A stretch of DNA of 64,000 bases, from positions 1 to 64,000 of the forward strand of contig JAMKCH010051593.1 of assembly GCA_023653785.1 (NCBI GenBank), written 5' to 3'. Both the position numbers and the translations under genes were made by a program. The notes under the pieces were generated by a model. The model did no database searches. It was not told where the DNA came from and was given only the letters and a program-made list of their open reading frames with translations. How positions within the stretch are numbered: the first letter of the stretch is position 1; every line of letters starts with the position of its first letter. The DNA is from Ophioderma brevispina. Lineage: Eukaryota > Echinodermata > Ophiuroidea > Amphilepidida > Ophiodermatidae. Shown here in pieces: positions 23,236 to 33,125 of the stretch.

Positions 23236-24560
23236 AAACAAAAACAAAAAAAAAAATAAAAAAAAAAAAAATCAACAAACCACAAACAAACCAATCAAAC
23301 TCCCCAACCTACACCAACAACCCAAAAAACACCAAACCCCCCACAATCACCCCCCCCCCCCTCCCCCTCCCCCCACCCACCCCCCCCCCCCCCACCCCCC
23401 CCCCCCCCCCCCCCTCCCCCCCCCACACCCTCCCCCCCCCCTCCCCCCCACCGCCCGCCCTCCCCCCCCCCCCCTTTCCCCGCTCCCCCCTCCCCCACCC
23501 TCCCTCCCACCCATCACCTCCCCCCCGCCTCCCTCCCCTCCCCCCCTCTCCTCCTCCCCACCCCCCCCCCCTCTCCCCCGACTTCACGCCCGCCCCCCCC
23601 ACCCTCCCGCCACCCCCCCCACCCCCCCGTCCCGCCCCTACCACCCCCCCGGAGGAGGTGCCCGCCCGCCGGCCCCCCTCAACCAGTCGTCCCGACATTT
23701 AGCACCCCCACCCCCCCCCCCCCCCCCACCGCCCCCCTCCCAAACGCCCCCCTCCCCCCCCCCTCCCCCCCTCCCACCCCCCCTCCCCCACTCCCCCCCC
23801 TCCCCCCCTCCCCCTCTGCCCCCCCCCCCCCCTACCTCCCCCCCCCCCTCCCCCCCCCCCTACCCCCCCCCTCCACCCCCACCCCCCACCCCCCCTCCCT
23901 CCCCCCACCCCCCTCCCCCCCCTCCCCCCCCCCCCACCCACCCCCCCGCCCCCCCCCCCCTCTCCCCCCCCCCCCCCCACCCCCCCCCCCACCCTCCTCC
24001 CCCCGACCCCCCGGCCCCCCCCCACCCTCCCCCACCCCCCCCCCTCCCCACACCTCCCCTCTCCCCCCCTCCCCCCCCCCCACCCATCCGCCTACCCAAC
24101 ACCCCTCTGCCCCTCCCCTTCCCTCCCGCCCCCCCCACCCCCCCCCCCCCACGTCTCCCCCCCCACCGCCCCACATCCTCCCCCCCCGCCACCCCCCCCC
24201 CTCACCCCCCCCCCCCCTTCCCCCCACCCCCCCCCCGCCCCCCAACCCCCACCCCCACTCCTGTCGCTGGCCCCCCGCCCCCGCCCGCCCTCTAGCCCCC
24301 CCCGCCCCCCGAAACCACCCCCTCACCCCCCACCCCCCCCCCCCCTCCCGCCCCCCCATCCCCCGTCCCCCCCCCTTCCACCCTCCACCCCCCCTCCCCC
24401 CCCACCCTCCCCCCCCCCCCCCCCCCCCCACTCCCCCGGACCCCACCCCCTCCCGCCACCCCACCCCCTCTCCTTCCCTCCCCCCCCTCCACACCCCCCC
24501 CCCCCGCCCCCCTCCCCCCCCCCCACCCCCTCCCCCCACCCCCCCCAGCCCGTGTCCAAA
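23236..24560. repeat. A-rich then extreme C-rich low-complexity tract, probable sequence artefact
   Basis: After the monomer block CCCGTAGGTCCGC the sequence becomes A-rich for about 45 bp. It then passes through AAC/CCA-rich text and is almost entirely C with scattered T, A and G from about 23340 to 24550. The array resumes at about 24580 within the same monomer region (TGTTGCAACTGTTCG). A gradual loss of complexity inside a repeat array, with no strict repeat unit, fits low-quality read sequence better than biology. All Gly-rich minus-strand frames and the Pro-rich plus-strand readings here are meaningless. Confidence 0.8.
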
Positions 24561-25659
24561 AAACCAGAAAAAACCACAAATGTTGCAACTGTTCGTTTTT
24601 CCGGGAACCTATGTAGGAATAGTGTTGAGGGGTTCATATCTAATGTTTGATGAGTGTGGTGTATCATTGCCCGGTTTTCTGACAGCAAACTCGCACAAGT
24701 CAGTATAGGTTAAGTACTGGGCCAACGCTATGAAGTTGCTCTATTAGTTCATTTTTGAAAAGTCACATGGCCGTGCCTGCTACGTACATGCCGTGGCCCG
24801 TCTTGGTGTACTTTTCACGTGGCAGGGCCACGACATGTAAACAGTTAGTTTTCCAACAAAAGCTACCGTAATCTACTCGGAACTAGAATCACTAAGATAT
24901 CACCTTTTCATTGGCCTGGCCACGGGCAGCAATTTTAGCCGGGCCCAACGGAAAATCACCTATTTAGTTGGCCGTAACTACCCTTAGGGTCCCAAAAAAT
25001 GTTGGCACCTGTTCGGTTTCCGGGAAACCTATTTAGGATTAGGTGTTTGAAGGGTCATATCTAATGTTTTTAGAGAGTGTGTTACATGCCCGTTTTCTGA
25101 CGCAAACTCCAGCAAGTCAGTTGAGTGAGTAACTGGGCCATCGCTTGAAGTGGATGCTATTCGTTTCATTTTGAAGTCACTGCCGTGGCCCGCTACGTAC
25201 ATGCGTGGCCCGCTTGGTGACTTTACCACTGGCAGGCCACGGCATGTAACAGCGTAGTTTTCACACAAAAGCTACCCGGTAATCTACTCGTGAACTAGAA
25301 ATCACAAGGTACCTTTTCAAGTGGCCTGACCACGGCAGCAAATTTTAGCAGGGCCACAACGGAAATCACCATATTAGTAGGTCATAGACTACCCGTAAGG
25401 TCCGCAAAAAATTGTTGGCAACTGTTTCGGTTTTCGGAACCTAATGTAGGTTAAGGTGGTGAAGGGGTTAATACTAATGTTTTTAAGAGAGTGCTGTATC
25501 CGGCCCGGTTCTGACAGCAAACTCGCACAAGTCAGTTGCGGTTAAAGTACTGGGCTCGCATGAAGTTGCTCTATTGAGTTCATTTTTTGGAAAGTCAACA
25601 TGGCGTGTCCCGGCTAGTACATGCCCGTGGCCCGGCTTGGTGGACTTTGTCACGATGGC

Positions 25660-26545
25660 ACTTTCCTCTTGATTCACTACACGTACTTTATAATACGCTT
25701 GTCTTTCCTTACATTAACTATTGTGGTCCAATTATTTGGAGATAAAAAAAATTCTATCTTCATCCTCTGTTGTTTGCAGCAAAACAGATAATTCGTCATG
25801 TACAATTCCATTTGCTCGCCCATACCGACCTCTTTTTTTCCCTCCATGCATACGCTTAAAATTCACCGACCATTTTTTTTATTTTTTCTAACCGCGCAGT
25901 CTGTATACATAATAACCATTATGACCCCCTCCTCCAAACATCTTAGTATGGATCATTTTTTTCTGGCCCAGACAAGACGTCCACCCCTATGACACTCGAT
26001 CATCTAAGGACCTTTAATCATGACAGACTACACCAAGCTCGCAGAAAAGACCATCAGGATTCAAGGGGCCCCTTAGAAATCATTGATTCCGTCGTAAACA
26101 GCATCATCCTTAGCTGTTTTTAAAAACAACTCTTACAAAACAGCTCATTGATTCATAATATCTCCTCTGCTTCGGTGATTTGGGGGTGAACTTATCTTTC
26201 TTATTTGGGGTTTGTTTGTGTGTTATCATGTTTTTATGTTTAAAGTCCGGCACCCTTCTTTCTAATTGTGCATGTAATCTACCATTTATTGCTTTGTTAT
26301 GATGTCTTTACAACATATATATCATCATTTATGTGCTTATTTGTAACTACTGAATGGGTGCCACTAATACACGCTTTTTGCTTTTCCTGGGCTACCACTC
26401 GCTTGCAAATTATACTTATATTTATTGATCTCATTCTGTTTTTTTTTTTCAATAGATTAAATCATTTTTAATAATCTTATGGAATGCTCATATTGTATTT
26501 TGCATTGCAGATGAAAGGAAAACCTGAACCTGAACCTGAACTGTA
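25660..26545 (+). mobile_element. Retroelement 3' end with (CCTGAA)n tail, nested in the satellite
   Basis: About 880 bp of unrelated, T-rich sequence interrupts a monomer between CACGTGGCA and CATGTAAACAGTG. It ends in AAACCTGAACCTGAACCTGAACTG, a short tandem tail typical of 3' ends of some non-LTR retrotransposons. No intact coding frame is seen; the short plus frames are unsupported. Family not identified. Confidence 0.5.
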
Positions 26546-27290
26546 AACATGTCAAGTTTTCACAAAACTACCGGTATCTACTCGTGAACTAGAAATCACA
26601 GATACCTTTAAAGTGGGCCTGGCCACGGCAGCAATTTAGTCCGGGCCACAACGGAAAATCACCTATTTAGTAGGTCGGAGACTACCCGTAGGTCCGCAAA
26701 AATTGGTTGGCCACTAAGTTCGGTTTCCGCAAATCCTATGTAGATAAGGTGTTGAGGGTTCTATCTAATGTTTAGAGAGTGCGTATCATTGCCGGTTTCG
26801 GACAGCAACTCGCACAAGTCAGTTGAGGTTAAGGATACGGTCCATCGCGATGAAGTTGCCTCATTTAGTTCATTCTTTTGAAAAGTCACCATGCCGGGCC
26901 ACGGCACGTACATGCGTGGCCCAGGCTTGGTGACTTTTCACGTGGCAGGGCCACGGCATGTAAACAGCGTAGTTTTCACACCAAAATCTACCGGTAATTC
27001 TACTCGTGAACTAGAAATCACTAAGTTTAAACCTTTCAAGTGGCCTGGCCACGGCAGCAAAATTTTAGCCGGGCCACAACGGAAAATATTTTTTAGTGGG
27101 CCGGAGACTAACCCTAGGGTCCGCAAAAGAAAATTTGGCCACTGTTTCGGTTCCGGGAAACCTATGTAGGATAAGGTTTTGAAGGGTTCATATCTTAAGT
27201 TTTTCAAGAGCGTCGGTATCATGCCCGGTTTCTGACAACTGACTGGAACAAGTCAGTTGAGGTTACGTACTGGGCCATCGCTATGAAGTT

Positions 27291-27842
27291 AAACTCTAGG
27301 ATAGAAAAGGGGGCCGCGACCAGAACCGTATACTTTATAGGAGGGTAGTGCCACTCAGACATTTCAAAAATGAACTAAGTCCCAGATTTCAGAAAATAAA
27401 GTCCAGAGCGGACCGCTTCCGTGTTCGCGGAAAGTCGCCCCTAATCTTTCGTGAAAGTCACCTAGCTGGCCATGGCCTGTTGACTTTTTTAAAAATATCC
27501 AGAGCGGACCGCTTCCTTGTCAGCGGTAAATCGCTCCTGATTATTAACCCAACTCTTGGTGAAAAGTCCCGTAGCCGGGCCATGGCATGGTAGACAGATT
27601 TCAAAAATGAACCAACTCCAGAGCGGACCGCTTATTTGGTCATACTGTTAAAAGCCAGCCACGGCAGTGAGAATTCCGCCTCTCTTGGCCACTGCACCGC
27701 GAAGAACGCAAAATGGCCCGGTTCCTAGGTCTTTAGCAGCTAATCGCCCTAGATCTAATTAGCTCAGTCATGGGTCAAAAAATGACAAGTCCCCAGAGCG
27801 TATAACCGCTTCCTTAGTATTCACCTGAAAGTGGCCGCTAGA
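27291..27842. repeat. Right subterminal repeats, inverted relative to the left
   Basis: Begins with the junction block GGCCGCGACC..CGTATAC..TATAGGAGGG (inverse of 9640-9670). It continues with CTAAGTCCAGAGCGGACCGCTTCC-type units. AGCGGACCGCT is exact at 27407-27417, 27503-27513 and 27622-27632. Intervening GGTGAAAAGTC..CGTAGCCGGGCCATGGCATG matches the left unit in reverse complement. Confidence 0.7.
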
Positions 27843-27849
27843 TAAAGTT

Positions 27850-28955
27850 GTGGTGTTGCTGAAACTTTTCGGTATGTTTCGGCTGGTTGGATGGCCGCGA
27901 TGAAATCGACTGAAATGGAGGATTTTGCCAAAAATTTTGAAAATTGGGTAAAAGTGGGTTTTAAGGGATATACACACACTGGCAAATATTGCAAACATGC
28001 AGAAAACGAAATTCATTATCACCAATTGATTTTCCAATATCCCCAATGGATTCTTAACCACACAGACGTCTAAAGACAAGTTGAGTTGTTTTTCATACAG
28101 ATGTCATCCTCCAGAATCCAGAGGGCGAAAAGTGTGATTTGATCGTTATGTTCCTTAAAAATATGGCAGATTAAATGACTTCAAACGATAAGTTGCCGAT
28201 TGCACTCCAGAGGAATACTCTCACAGAAACAAAAAAAATGGCCTTAAAAACAAGCCACTTCAGAAATGTCCGGGTTCATAAGGGTGTACTTAAATGGTTA
28301 TGGGAGAAAATCAGAGTGGTTGTTGTGGACCGGAAAATGAGATAAAGCAATGGAAGGACAGTGGGCTACGAAAAAAATTCTAGAAAATTTCGGGACAACC
28401 CGAAATGCTATTTTGAAATGATAAATCACATGGTTTACGTAAATAGCCCTAATACGCGTTCACAGACTGACAAAAAAGCACAATGTCAACGGTGGCAATT
28501 AAAAAAGTGTTTAAAGTTACCACGTGACCCCTTTCTTCCAATTAAATTTCCGAGTTCAAACGGTGATGAACGTGCTCCCATCTTTAATTGACAGTATCTC
28601 ATTTCCGCTCCATACAAACAATCCCATTTGTTTTTTGCCCTAAACATTTACAGTTAGACCATGACAAAAACTCGTAAAGTTCATTAGCGACTATTGTGTA
28701 AACCTTTGAGTTTCTGCCCGTATTCTTCTGGAGTACAGTCGGCAAGTTATCATAGCCCAGCTTTCATAACCTGCCATATTAGGGATAATGACAATCAAAT
28801 TAAACGGTGTTTGCACTACTTGATTCGGGAAACCGCATCTGTTTGAAAAATCACAACCTTTTTACAATATTACGTAATGTGTAGTCGGCAACTCCGGTAC
28901 AATTTAAAATCAAATTTTAATATAAATTGCTTTTCGAATGTTGCAATACTTTGGG
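27850..28955. mobile_element. Nested foldback element splitting the right inverted repeat
   Basis: Sequence absent from the left end of the large insertion. Its arms at about 28075-28350 and 28600-28870 are inverted. GATAAGTTGCCGATTGCACTCCAGAGG..ACAGAAAC at 28177 pairs with GTTTCTGCCC..CTTCTGGAGTACAGTCGGCAAGTTATC at 28711-28753. Outer ACAGATG..AATATGGCAG and inner GGACCGGAAAATGAGATA blocks also pair. No coding sequence is recognised, so it is probably a non-autonomous element inserted secondarily. Confidence 0.6.
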
Positions 28956-28959
28956 CCAG

Positions 28960-29575
28960 TGTGTTGTAGGAACGATACTTTGCGAACAGATTTCATTTAA
29001 CACTAAATAAACAATAAAAAGGTTAACCCTAGTGCAAACAATCGTTTAATGAAAGGTATTTACATGTTGACGAAGAAGAAGCATGCACAAGTCACAAAAC
29101 ATCAAATATATAATACAGTGGAAATCTACCAACAAAATCTGTTCGCAAACTATCAGGTTATAGGAGGTGATATTTTGCGAAACAGATTTTTGGTAGATTT
29201 CCACTGAATATTTGATGGTTTGACTTGTGCAAGTGGTTCTTCTTCGTCAAATACCTTCATTTAAATTGTTTCGTGAGTGTACAGTTGATGTAGCTATTTA
29301 GTGCTTTTAAATCGTTTTCGCAAAATATCAGGTCCTATATAGGAGGTGATTATTTTTGCGAAACAGATTTTGTTGGTAGATTTCTAACTGAAATGTTTGA
29401 TGTTTTGACTGTTGCACTGCTTTTTCTTACGTCAAATACCTTTCATTTACGATGTTTTGCACGAGTGTAACAGTTGATGTAGTTATTTAGTCTTATGAAT
29501 CTGTTTCCTAAAATTACCCCTCTTCACCCCTTAAAAATCTGTTTTCGTTGGTGTTCGTTTTCGTGTCCGTTGGCA
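28960..29575. repeat. Right terminal inverted repeat, itself a palindrome
   Basis: GTGGAAATCTACCAACAAAATCTG..CGCAAACTATCAGG at 29120-29160 is mirrored by TGATATTTTGCGAAACAG..GGTAGATTTCCAC at 29170-29210. The symmetry extends to about 28975 and 29350. A second module lies at 29310-29375, followed by a spacer, then the end block TAAAATTACCCC..GTTTTCG..CGTTGGCA. The end block and modules are the reverse complement of 8672-9016. Confidence 0.75.
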
Positions 29576-29583
29576 AATATCAT

Positions 29584-30010
29584 AAGCCAAAAAGGATGGC
29601 CAAAATATCCTATTCAAACTATTATTCATCAATGTAGAAGATAACCAGCTAAAAAACAAAAGGAGCATAAACATGAATACTTTGTTCCGATGGAAAGATG
29701 GTTGGAGTTTAAACAACGATCTCCCTTTTAAGAACTCTTTTCCGACTCAAAAATTAAATGGTTTCAATACCGCACTACAAAATATAATTTTGGGGACCAC
29801 TCCATTCTCTTTTATTATGAATATGTCTGAAAATACCTATTGTACTTCGTAAATAACTGATGAGACTCATACAATAAAAACATTTATATTCCTTTAATTG
29901 CAAAACGGTGAAAGTTTGGAATGATTTCACTTAGTCCTTTTAATAAATTGTCGTTTATCTTTAGTTCTTATAAAGAACTTATTATCTTTGGCATTCTCCA
30001 ATACGCCAAG
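29584..30010 (+). pseudogene. L1/Tx1-type LINE ORF2 remnant, right part (C-terminal)
   Basis: Reads AKKDGQNILFKLLFIN from about 29586 in one open frame, then WKDGWSLNNDLPFKN. After a one-base frame change it reads KIKWFQYR, the conserved KWFQYR block near the ORF2 C-terminus of this LINE group. Beyond it TGTACTT..GATGAGACTC..AAACATTTATATT..AATTGCAAAACGG..GTTTGGAATGA fits, with indels, the CTFC..DET..HL...C..V..W zinc-knuckle-like segment. It is on the same strand and in the right order to continue the ORF2 interrupted at 8660. Inactivated by frameshifts. Confidence 0.75.
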
Positions 30011-30400
30011 AAAATATAGCCTTAAATACTATAATTATAATGTGGATAAAATGGATTATTTCAAACATAATTACTTGATAAAATCCAGTTTTTAGTAACA
30101 GAAAAGGAATGAAAAGCAAATGTAGACTAAAAAATTGATCCACTATACTAACTTCAGAAATCGATGTTTGAAAACGATGGGGGCCGGTTAAAACGTATTT
30201 TGACAGATGTGTTATCATTATTATTAAGTATTATTAATTATATATAATGTGTTTTAAGGAAGTGACATGATTAATGTGGGTCTGGTGCTAATTTTTGTAT
30301 GTTTGCTTTTCCCCGCCCGCCGACTAAGTCCAGGTAAGAAAAAAATATCCCAACTCTCTAATGCAAAAGAGTGCATTTCACCTTATATAGTGACTACAAT
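30011..30400. other. AT-rich non-coding stretch
   Basis: Likely LINE 3' flank and host sequence. No LINE tail or other feature could be fixed. Confidence 0.35.
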
Positions 30401-30404
30401 TGCC

Positions 30405-30715
30405 CAATCCAAAATATGTTTTCCGAAGTTCATCGTAAGGAAAACAATTTATCGGCCTGTCGGAAAGAAGCACTTCGCGTCCTTGGGGTTGCTCTTAACT
30501 CCATTGATTGCCGAGGAGTGTTTTGTTTGTTTTTATGCTAAATAGCATCCTAATGCGCCATTGTCCATCATCGCCCCTTTCCGGCCTCAGCATCCAATCG
30601 ATTCATTGCATGCCCTTGTCTGTCCCCCCCGCTGTATAGCTTCGTGTTTGTCGGTCACAACTCATCAGTGCTCACGGTGTGTATGATGGTTTCCCTTTCT
30701 CATAACAACTTTTGG
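30405..30715. repeat. Dispersed repeat shared with the 43-46 kb duplication
   Basis: TTCATCGTAAGGAAAAC..CTGTCGGAAAGAAGCACTTCGCGTCC..GATTGCCGAGGAGTGTT..CGGCCTCAGCATCCAATC..GGTCACAACTCATCAGTGCTC matches about 44200-44445, and in part 45905-46040. Function unknown. The short open frame covering it is not conserved as protein. Confidence 0.65.
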
Positions 30716-32085
30716 TAAAATTATTTTGGTCGTTGGCGTTTGTGTGGGGACAGTTTTACGTGTGGTTGTAAGAGTTTTTTTCCATCATCCATGCGTATGC
30801 TATACTCTACACTTTAACACCTTGCTATGTACAAGCTGTACATTAACTAATTATCCTCGAAAGGGATCCACGCCAGTTGAAGGGGTACGTTTCATCATGA
30901 GTTTGCTAATGGTAATACAACCCGGAGGAGACCAATGTTCAAGACCTGTGCGGGCACTGCATACTGTCGGCCTGCGTAGTTACTTCTGTAAGCGAACTGG
31001 TTTTTCAGTGGTGCTTGAGTTTTGCTACTTCTCCGGTTTGAAACGCGAGTGAAACCGTGAGATACCCCTTGTTATGTTCCTTTGTATCACATTGAATCAA
31101 TCCTGCTACCAATTGAGCACTAAACGCACCACTCTTCGGTTTTTGGTTTGCAAACCGTTCTTTGTCATCAAGCTAATGTGTTTATACGCTTTTTACTTCC
31201 AATTAAACTGTTTGTTTTACAATCGAGTTATTTCTGTGCATTGGCCTTGCCATGCACCAAGCCAAATTTAATCATTGCTATCGATTTGTTAATGACGGGT
31301 CAGCGAATGGTATGTTGGTGTCATGCAGGGTACATTTTAATTAGTCGAACCAATGGCCAGAGCGGCTATCAATTTGTGTAATAGGCCAGTTAACTATCAT
31401 TCAATCTCAATTTTGCATTCCAGCTTTTTTCTCGGTTCAACGCCCCTTTCAATATACATTATCTTGGTGTTTATAATTGGTCAATAGGCTTCAGTTATTT
31501 ATATTCCAAACCTCTTGTACTTTGCCCTTTTTCTTTATAATAACCTCGTGTTCTGGAAAGTTTTACATGCGGGCGCATTCAATGTCTAGCTCCATCACGG
31601 TGCATTTTTACTTGTTCGCTATGGTAATAATATCAATGCCAATGGCGCGTTTATTGCTTTATTCACCATTTTAGTGTGCAATTACACCCCTTTGTTTTAT
31701 GTTTTCATACCCAGTACTTGCATCGTAATCTCTGGTTACCATATGCCCATATAGGCATCTATACTAACCTGAGACCTGGTGGATGAGCATGCTTTAATTA
31801 CCTTGTAGTGTTGGTTCTCAAACTTTTTTATGCAGCCCATATCGCCAGGTGACACCTTAATCCGGCGATTAATTGTACAGGCATGTGGTAAGTGGCACTC
31901 GTGGTCCAAGGTAATGCTTTTCAGCAAATCCTAAATTTTTCAGTGTCTTTCAATTCTCGTGTTCGCTATTGCATGCAATTCAGTTTTATAGTTTATTTTT
32001 TTCTCCAATCATACATAAAGTATTAACCTTCAAAATTTAAATTTAAATTTTAATACTGTGGAGGGGTATTAGAAACTATTGCATT
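30716..32085. other. Non-coding stretch, nothing recognised
   Basis: Several 60-110 codon frames exist on the plus strand, but none shows a recognisable domain and they overlap in different frames. Confidence 0.35.
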
Positions 32086-32089
32086 ATGA

Positions 32090-32530
32090 CCTTTAAGAAC
32101 CGTGGTGAAAGGAGATATAGTCCCCCTGGAATATAGCCCGGGGGATTGTGGTCCCTAGGAACAGGGTCCCTCGGGACAATAGCCCTAACCGAACTACAGA
32201 ACCGAGCGGTCCTCCCGACCATGGCTTCTAGGGCCAGTGGTCTTCACCCTGTGGACCCCTGTTCCTAGGAATCAGTCATTGGTTAATGTTGCGAGTTTTT
32301 TTATACACCGGACCGTGGCTTCCAGGGTCAATATCTTCACTCACCCCAATGGACCCCCTCTCGCTAGAAATATAGTCCTTACTTCAATATTTGTTTCTAG
32401 ATGTTATTAATTTTTTTTTAACCGGACTATAGTTTGACTACTTCGGACTATAGTTTCCTTTTTACAACCAGGGAAATAACCATTGTCCCCCCCCGTTCCT
32501 GTAGTCCTGGATCCGGTGACACATAGGTAT
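32090..32530. repeat. Degenerate minisatellite with TAGTCC / TTCCTAGGAA motifs
   Basis: Repeated ATAGTCCCC, GGTCCCTAGGAACAGGG, CTGTTCCTAGGAATCAG, GGACTATAG and GACCATGGCTTC-GACCGTGGCTTCCAGGG units, with irregular spacing and both orientations. It resembles the 38.8-39.5 kb minisatellite. Confidence 0.45.
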
Positions 32531-32589
32531 GAATGAATACAGATGGTTATAAGATTGTGATAATGGTACAAAAAACCAGAAGCTGTCGT

Positions 32590-32660
32590 CAACCGCCTCG
32601 TGGTCTAGCGTAGGTCTCTCTGACTTACTATTTAATAACCAGTTTGAGTCCTAGTAAGTA
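32590..32660 (+). ncRNA. Degenerate tRNA-like/SINE head
   Basis: GCCTCGTGGTCTAGCGTAGG could be a decayed A box and CAGTTTGAGTCC a decayed B box about 45 bp further on. The spacing suits a tRNA, but both boxes deviate from consensus. Offered as a weak candidate. Confidence 0.25.
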
Positions 32661-32877
32661 TGTTTTTAAAAAAATTTTAATTTGTTTTTTTTTTAAATTG
32701 CACTGTTTCATTTAGTATTTGCCGAATTTGCGGTATGTTTGCGGACCACTAACCCTAGTTATGATTGTCCACCGGACAATGTACTACCTACTTTTCCCAT
32801 TTGTCCTGAAGACTTGTTTTTAGATTTTTGGTACATAAATGTATTTTTGTATATGCATGAATTTAAGTAAAGGGAAC

Positions 32878-33125
32878 CACACACACATCCACAACTGCGC
32901 GCACACACACACACATGCACCCACACATGCAACACCCCCACACACACACACACACACATAAACTAACACACACACAGCACAGCAACACACACAACAAACA
33001 ACATTGCACTCATCACATGGCACACACCTACGTACCGCCAGTCACACACAGCACACACCCTCCCTCCACACACAATGTAAAACAAAAACCCAACAATACA
33101 CCCGCAATTATAATCACACAAATAT
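32878..33125. repeat. (CA)n-rich low-complexity tract
   Basis: Interrupted CACACA and related ACACAAC units. Cys/Val-rich minus-strand and His/Thr-rich plus-strand frames over it are repeat shadows. Confidence 0.85.

Larger units (their letters stand above)
13016..27290 (+). repeat. Satellite array, about 425-bp monomers alternating with about 550-bp variants
   Basis: The monomer contains CATGCCGTGGCCCGGC..CTTTTCACGTGGCAGGGCCACGGCATG, then AAAGCTACCGGTAATCTACTC, then CCTGGCCACGGCAGC, then GAGACTACCCGTAGGGTCCGC, then GTTCGGTTTTCCGGGAAACC, then TCGCACAAGTCAGTT and CCATCGCTATGAAGTTGCT. Successive CCATCGCTATGAAG anchors are about 425, 560, 530, 413, 540, 419 bp apart, so short and long monomers alternate up to about 22.1 kb. 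The long form has an extra internal copy of the GAGACTACCCGTAGGG..GATAAGGTGTTGAAGGGTTC segment. Right of about 22.1 kb only short monomers occur. Single-base differences between copies are very frequent. All ORFs over the array are artefacts of the repeat. Confidence 0.9.
8672..29575. mobile_element. 20.9 kb insertion with complex inverted ends, nested in a LINE; unclassified giant element
   Basis: The LINE ORF2 stops matching at about 8660 and resumes on the same strand at 29584, so everything between looks like one inserted unit plus secondary insertions. The two ends are inverted copies of each other. Left GCAACG..CCGAAACGGAAAC.. then AAGG(T)GGGAAGGGGGTAATTTTAGG matches, in reverse complement, the right end TAATTACCCC-type block ending CGTTGGCA. 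Further in, the CTGTTTCGCAAAATATCA modules, the spacer with GTGGAAATCTACCAAC, and the subterminal AGCGGWCCGCT repeats are also inverted left versus right. The interior holds tandem repeats, tRNA-like units, a small gene-like module and a satellite array. No transposase, DNA polymerase, integrase or capsid motif could be recognised, so the class is unknown. Part of it may be assembly distortion. Confidence 0.7.

Noticed and set aside
23295..24688. Several Gly-rich minus-strand frames of 71-235 codons
   Set aside because: They are direct translations of the poly-C tract on the opposite strand, with no start context or domain.
13016..27290. CRISPR-like regular repeats
   Set aside because: Monomers are about 425-550 bp, variable, without short repeat/spacer structure, and in a eukaryotic context.
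8672..29575. Polinton/Maverick-type virus-like transposon
   Set aside because: Size and long inverted ends would fit, but no polymerase B, integrase, ATPase, protease or capsid sequence could be found and the flanking duplication looks like 8 rather than 6 bp.
30267..30545. 92-codon plus-strand frame with hydrophobic start
   Set aside because: It overlaps the dispersed repeat shared with 44.2 kb, where the frame is not conserved.
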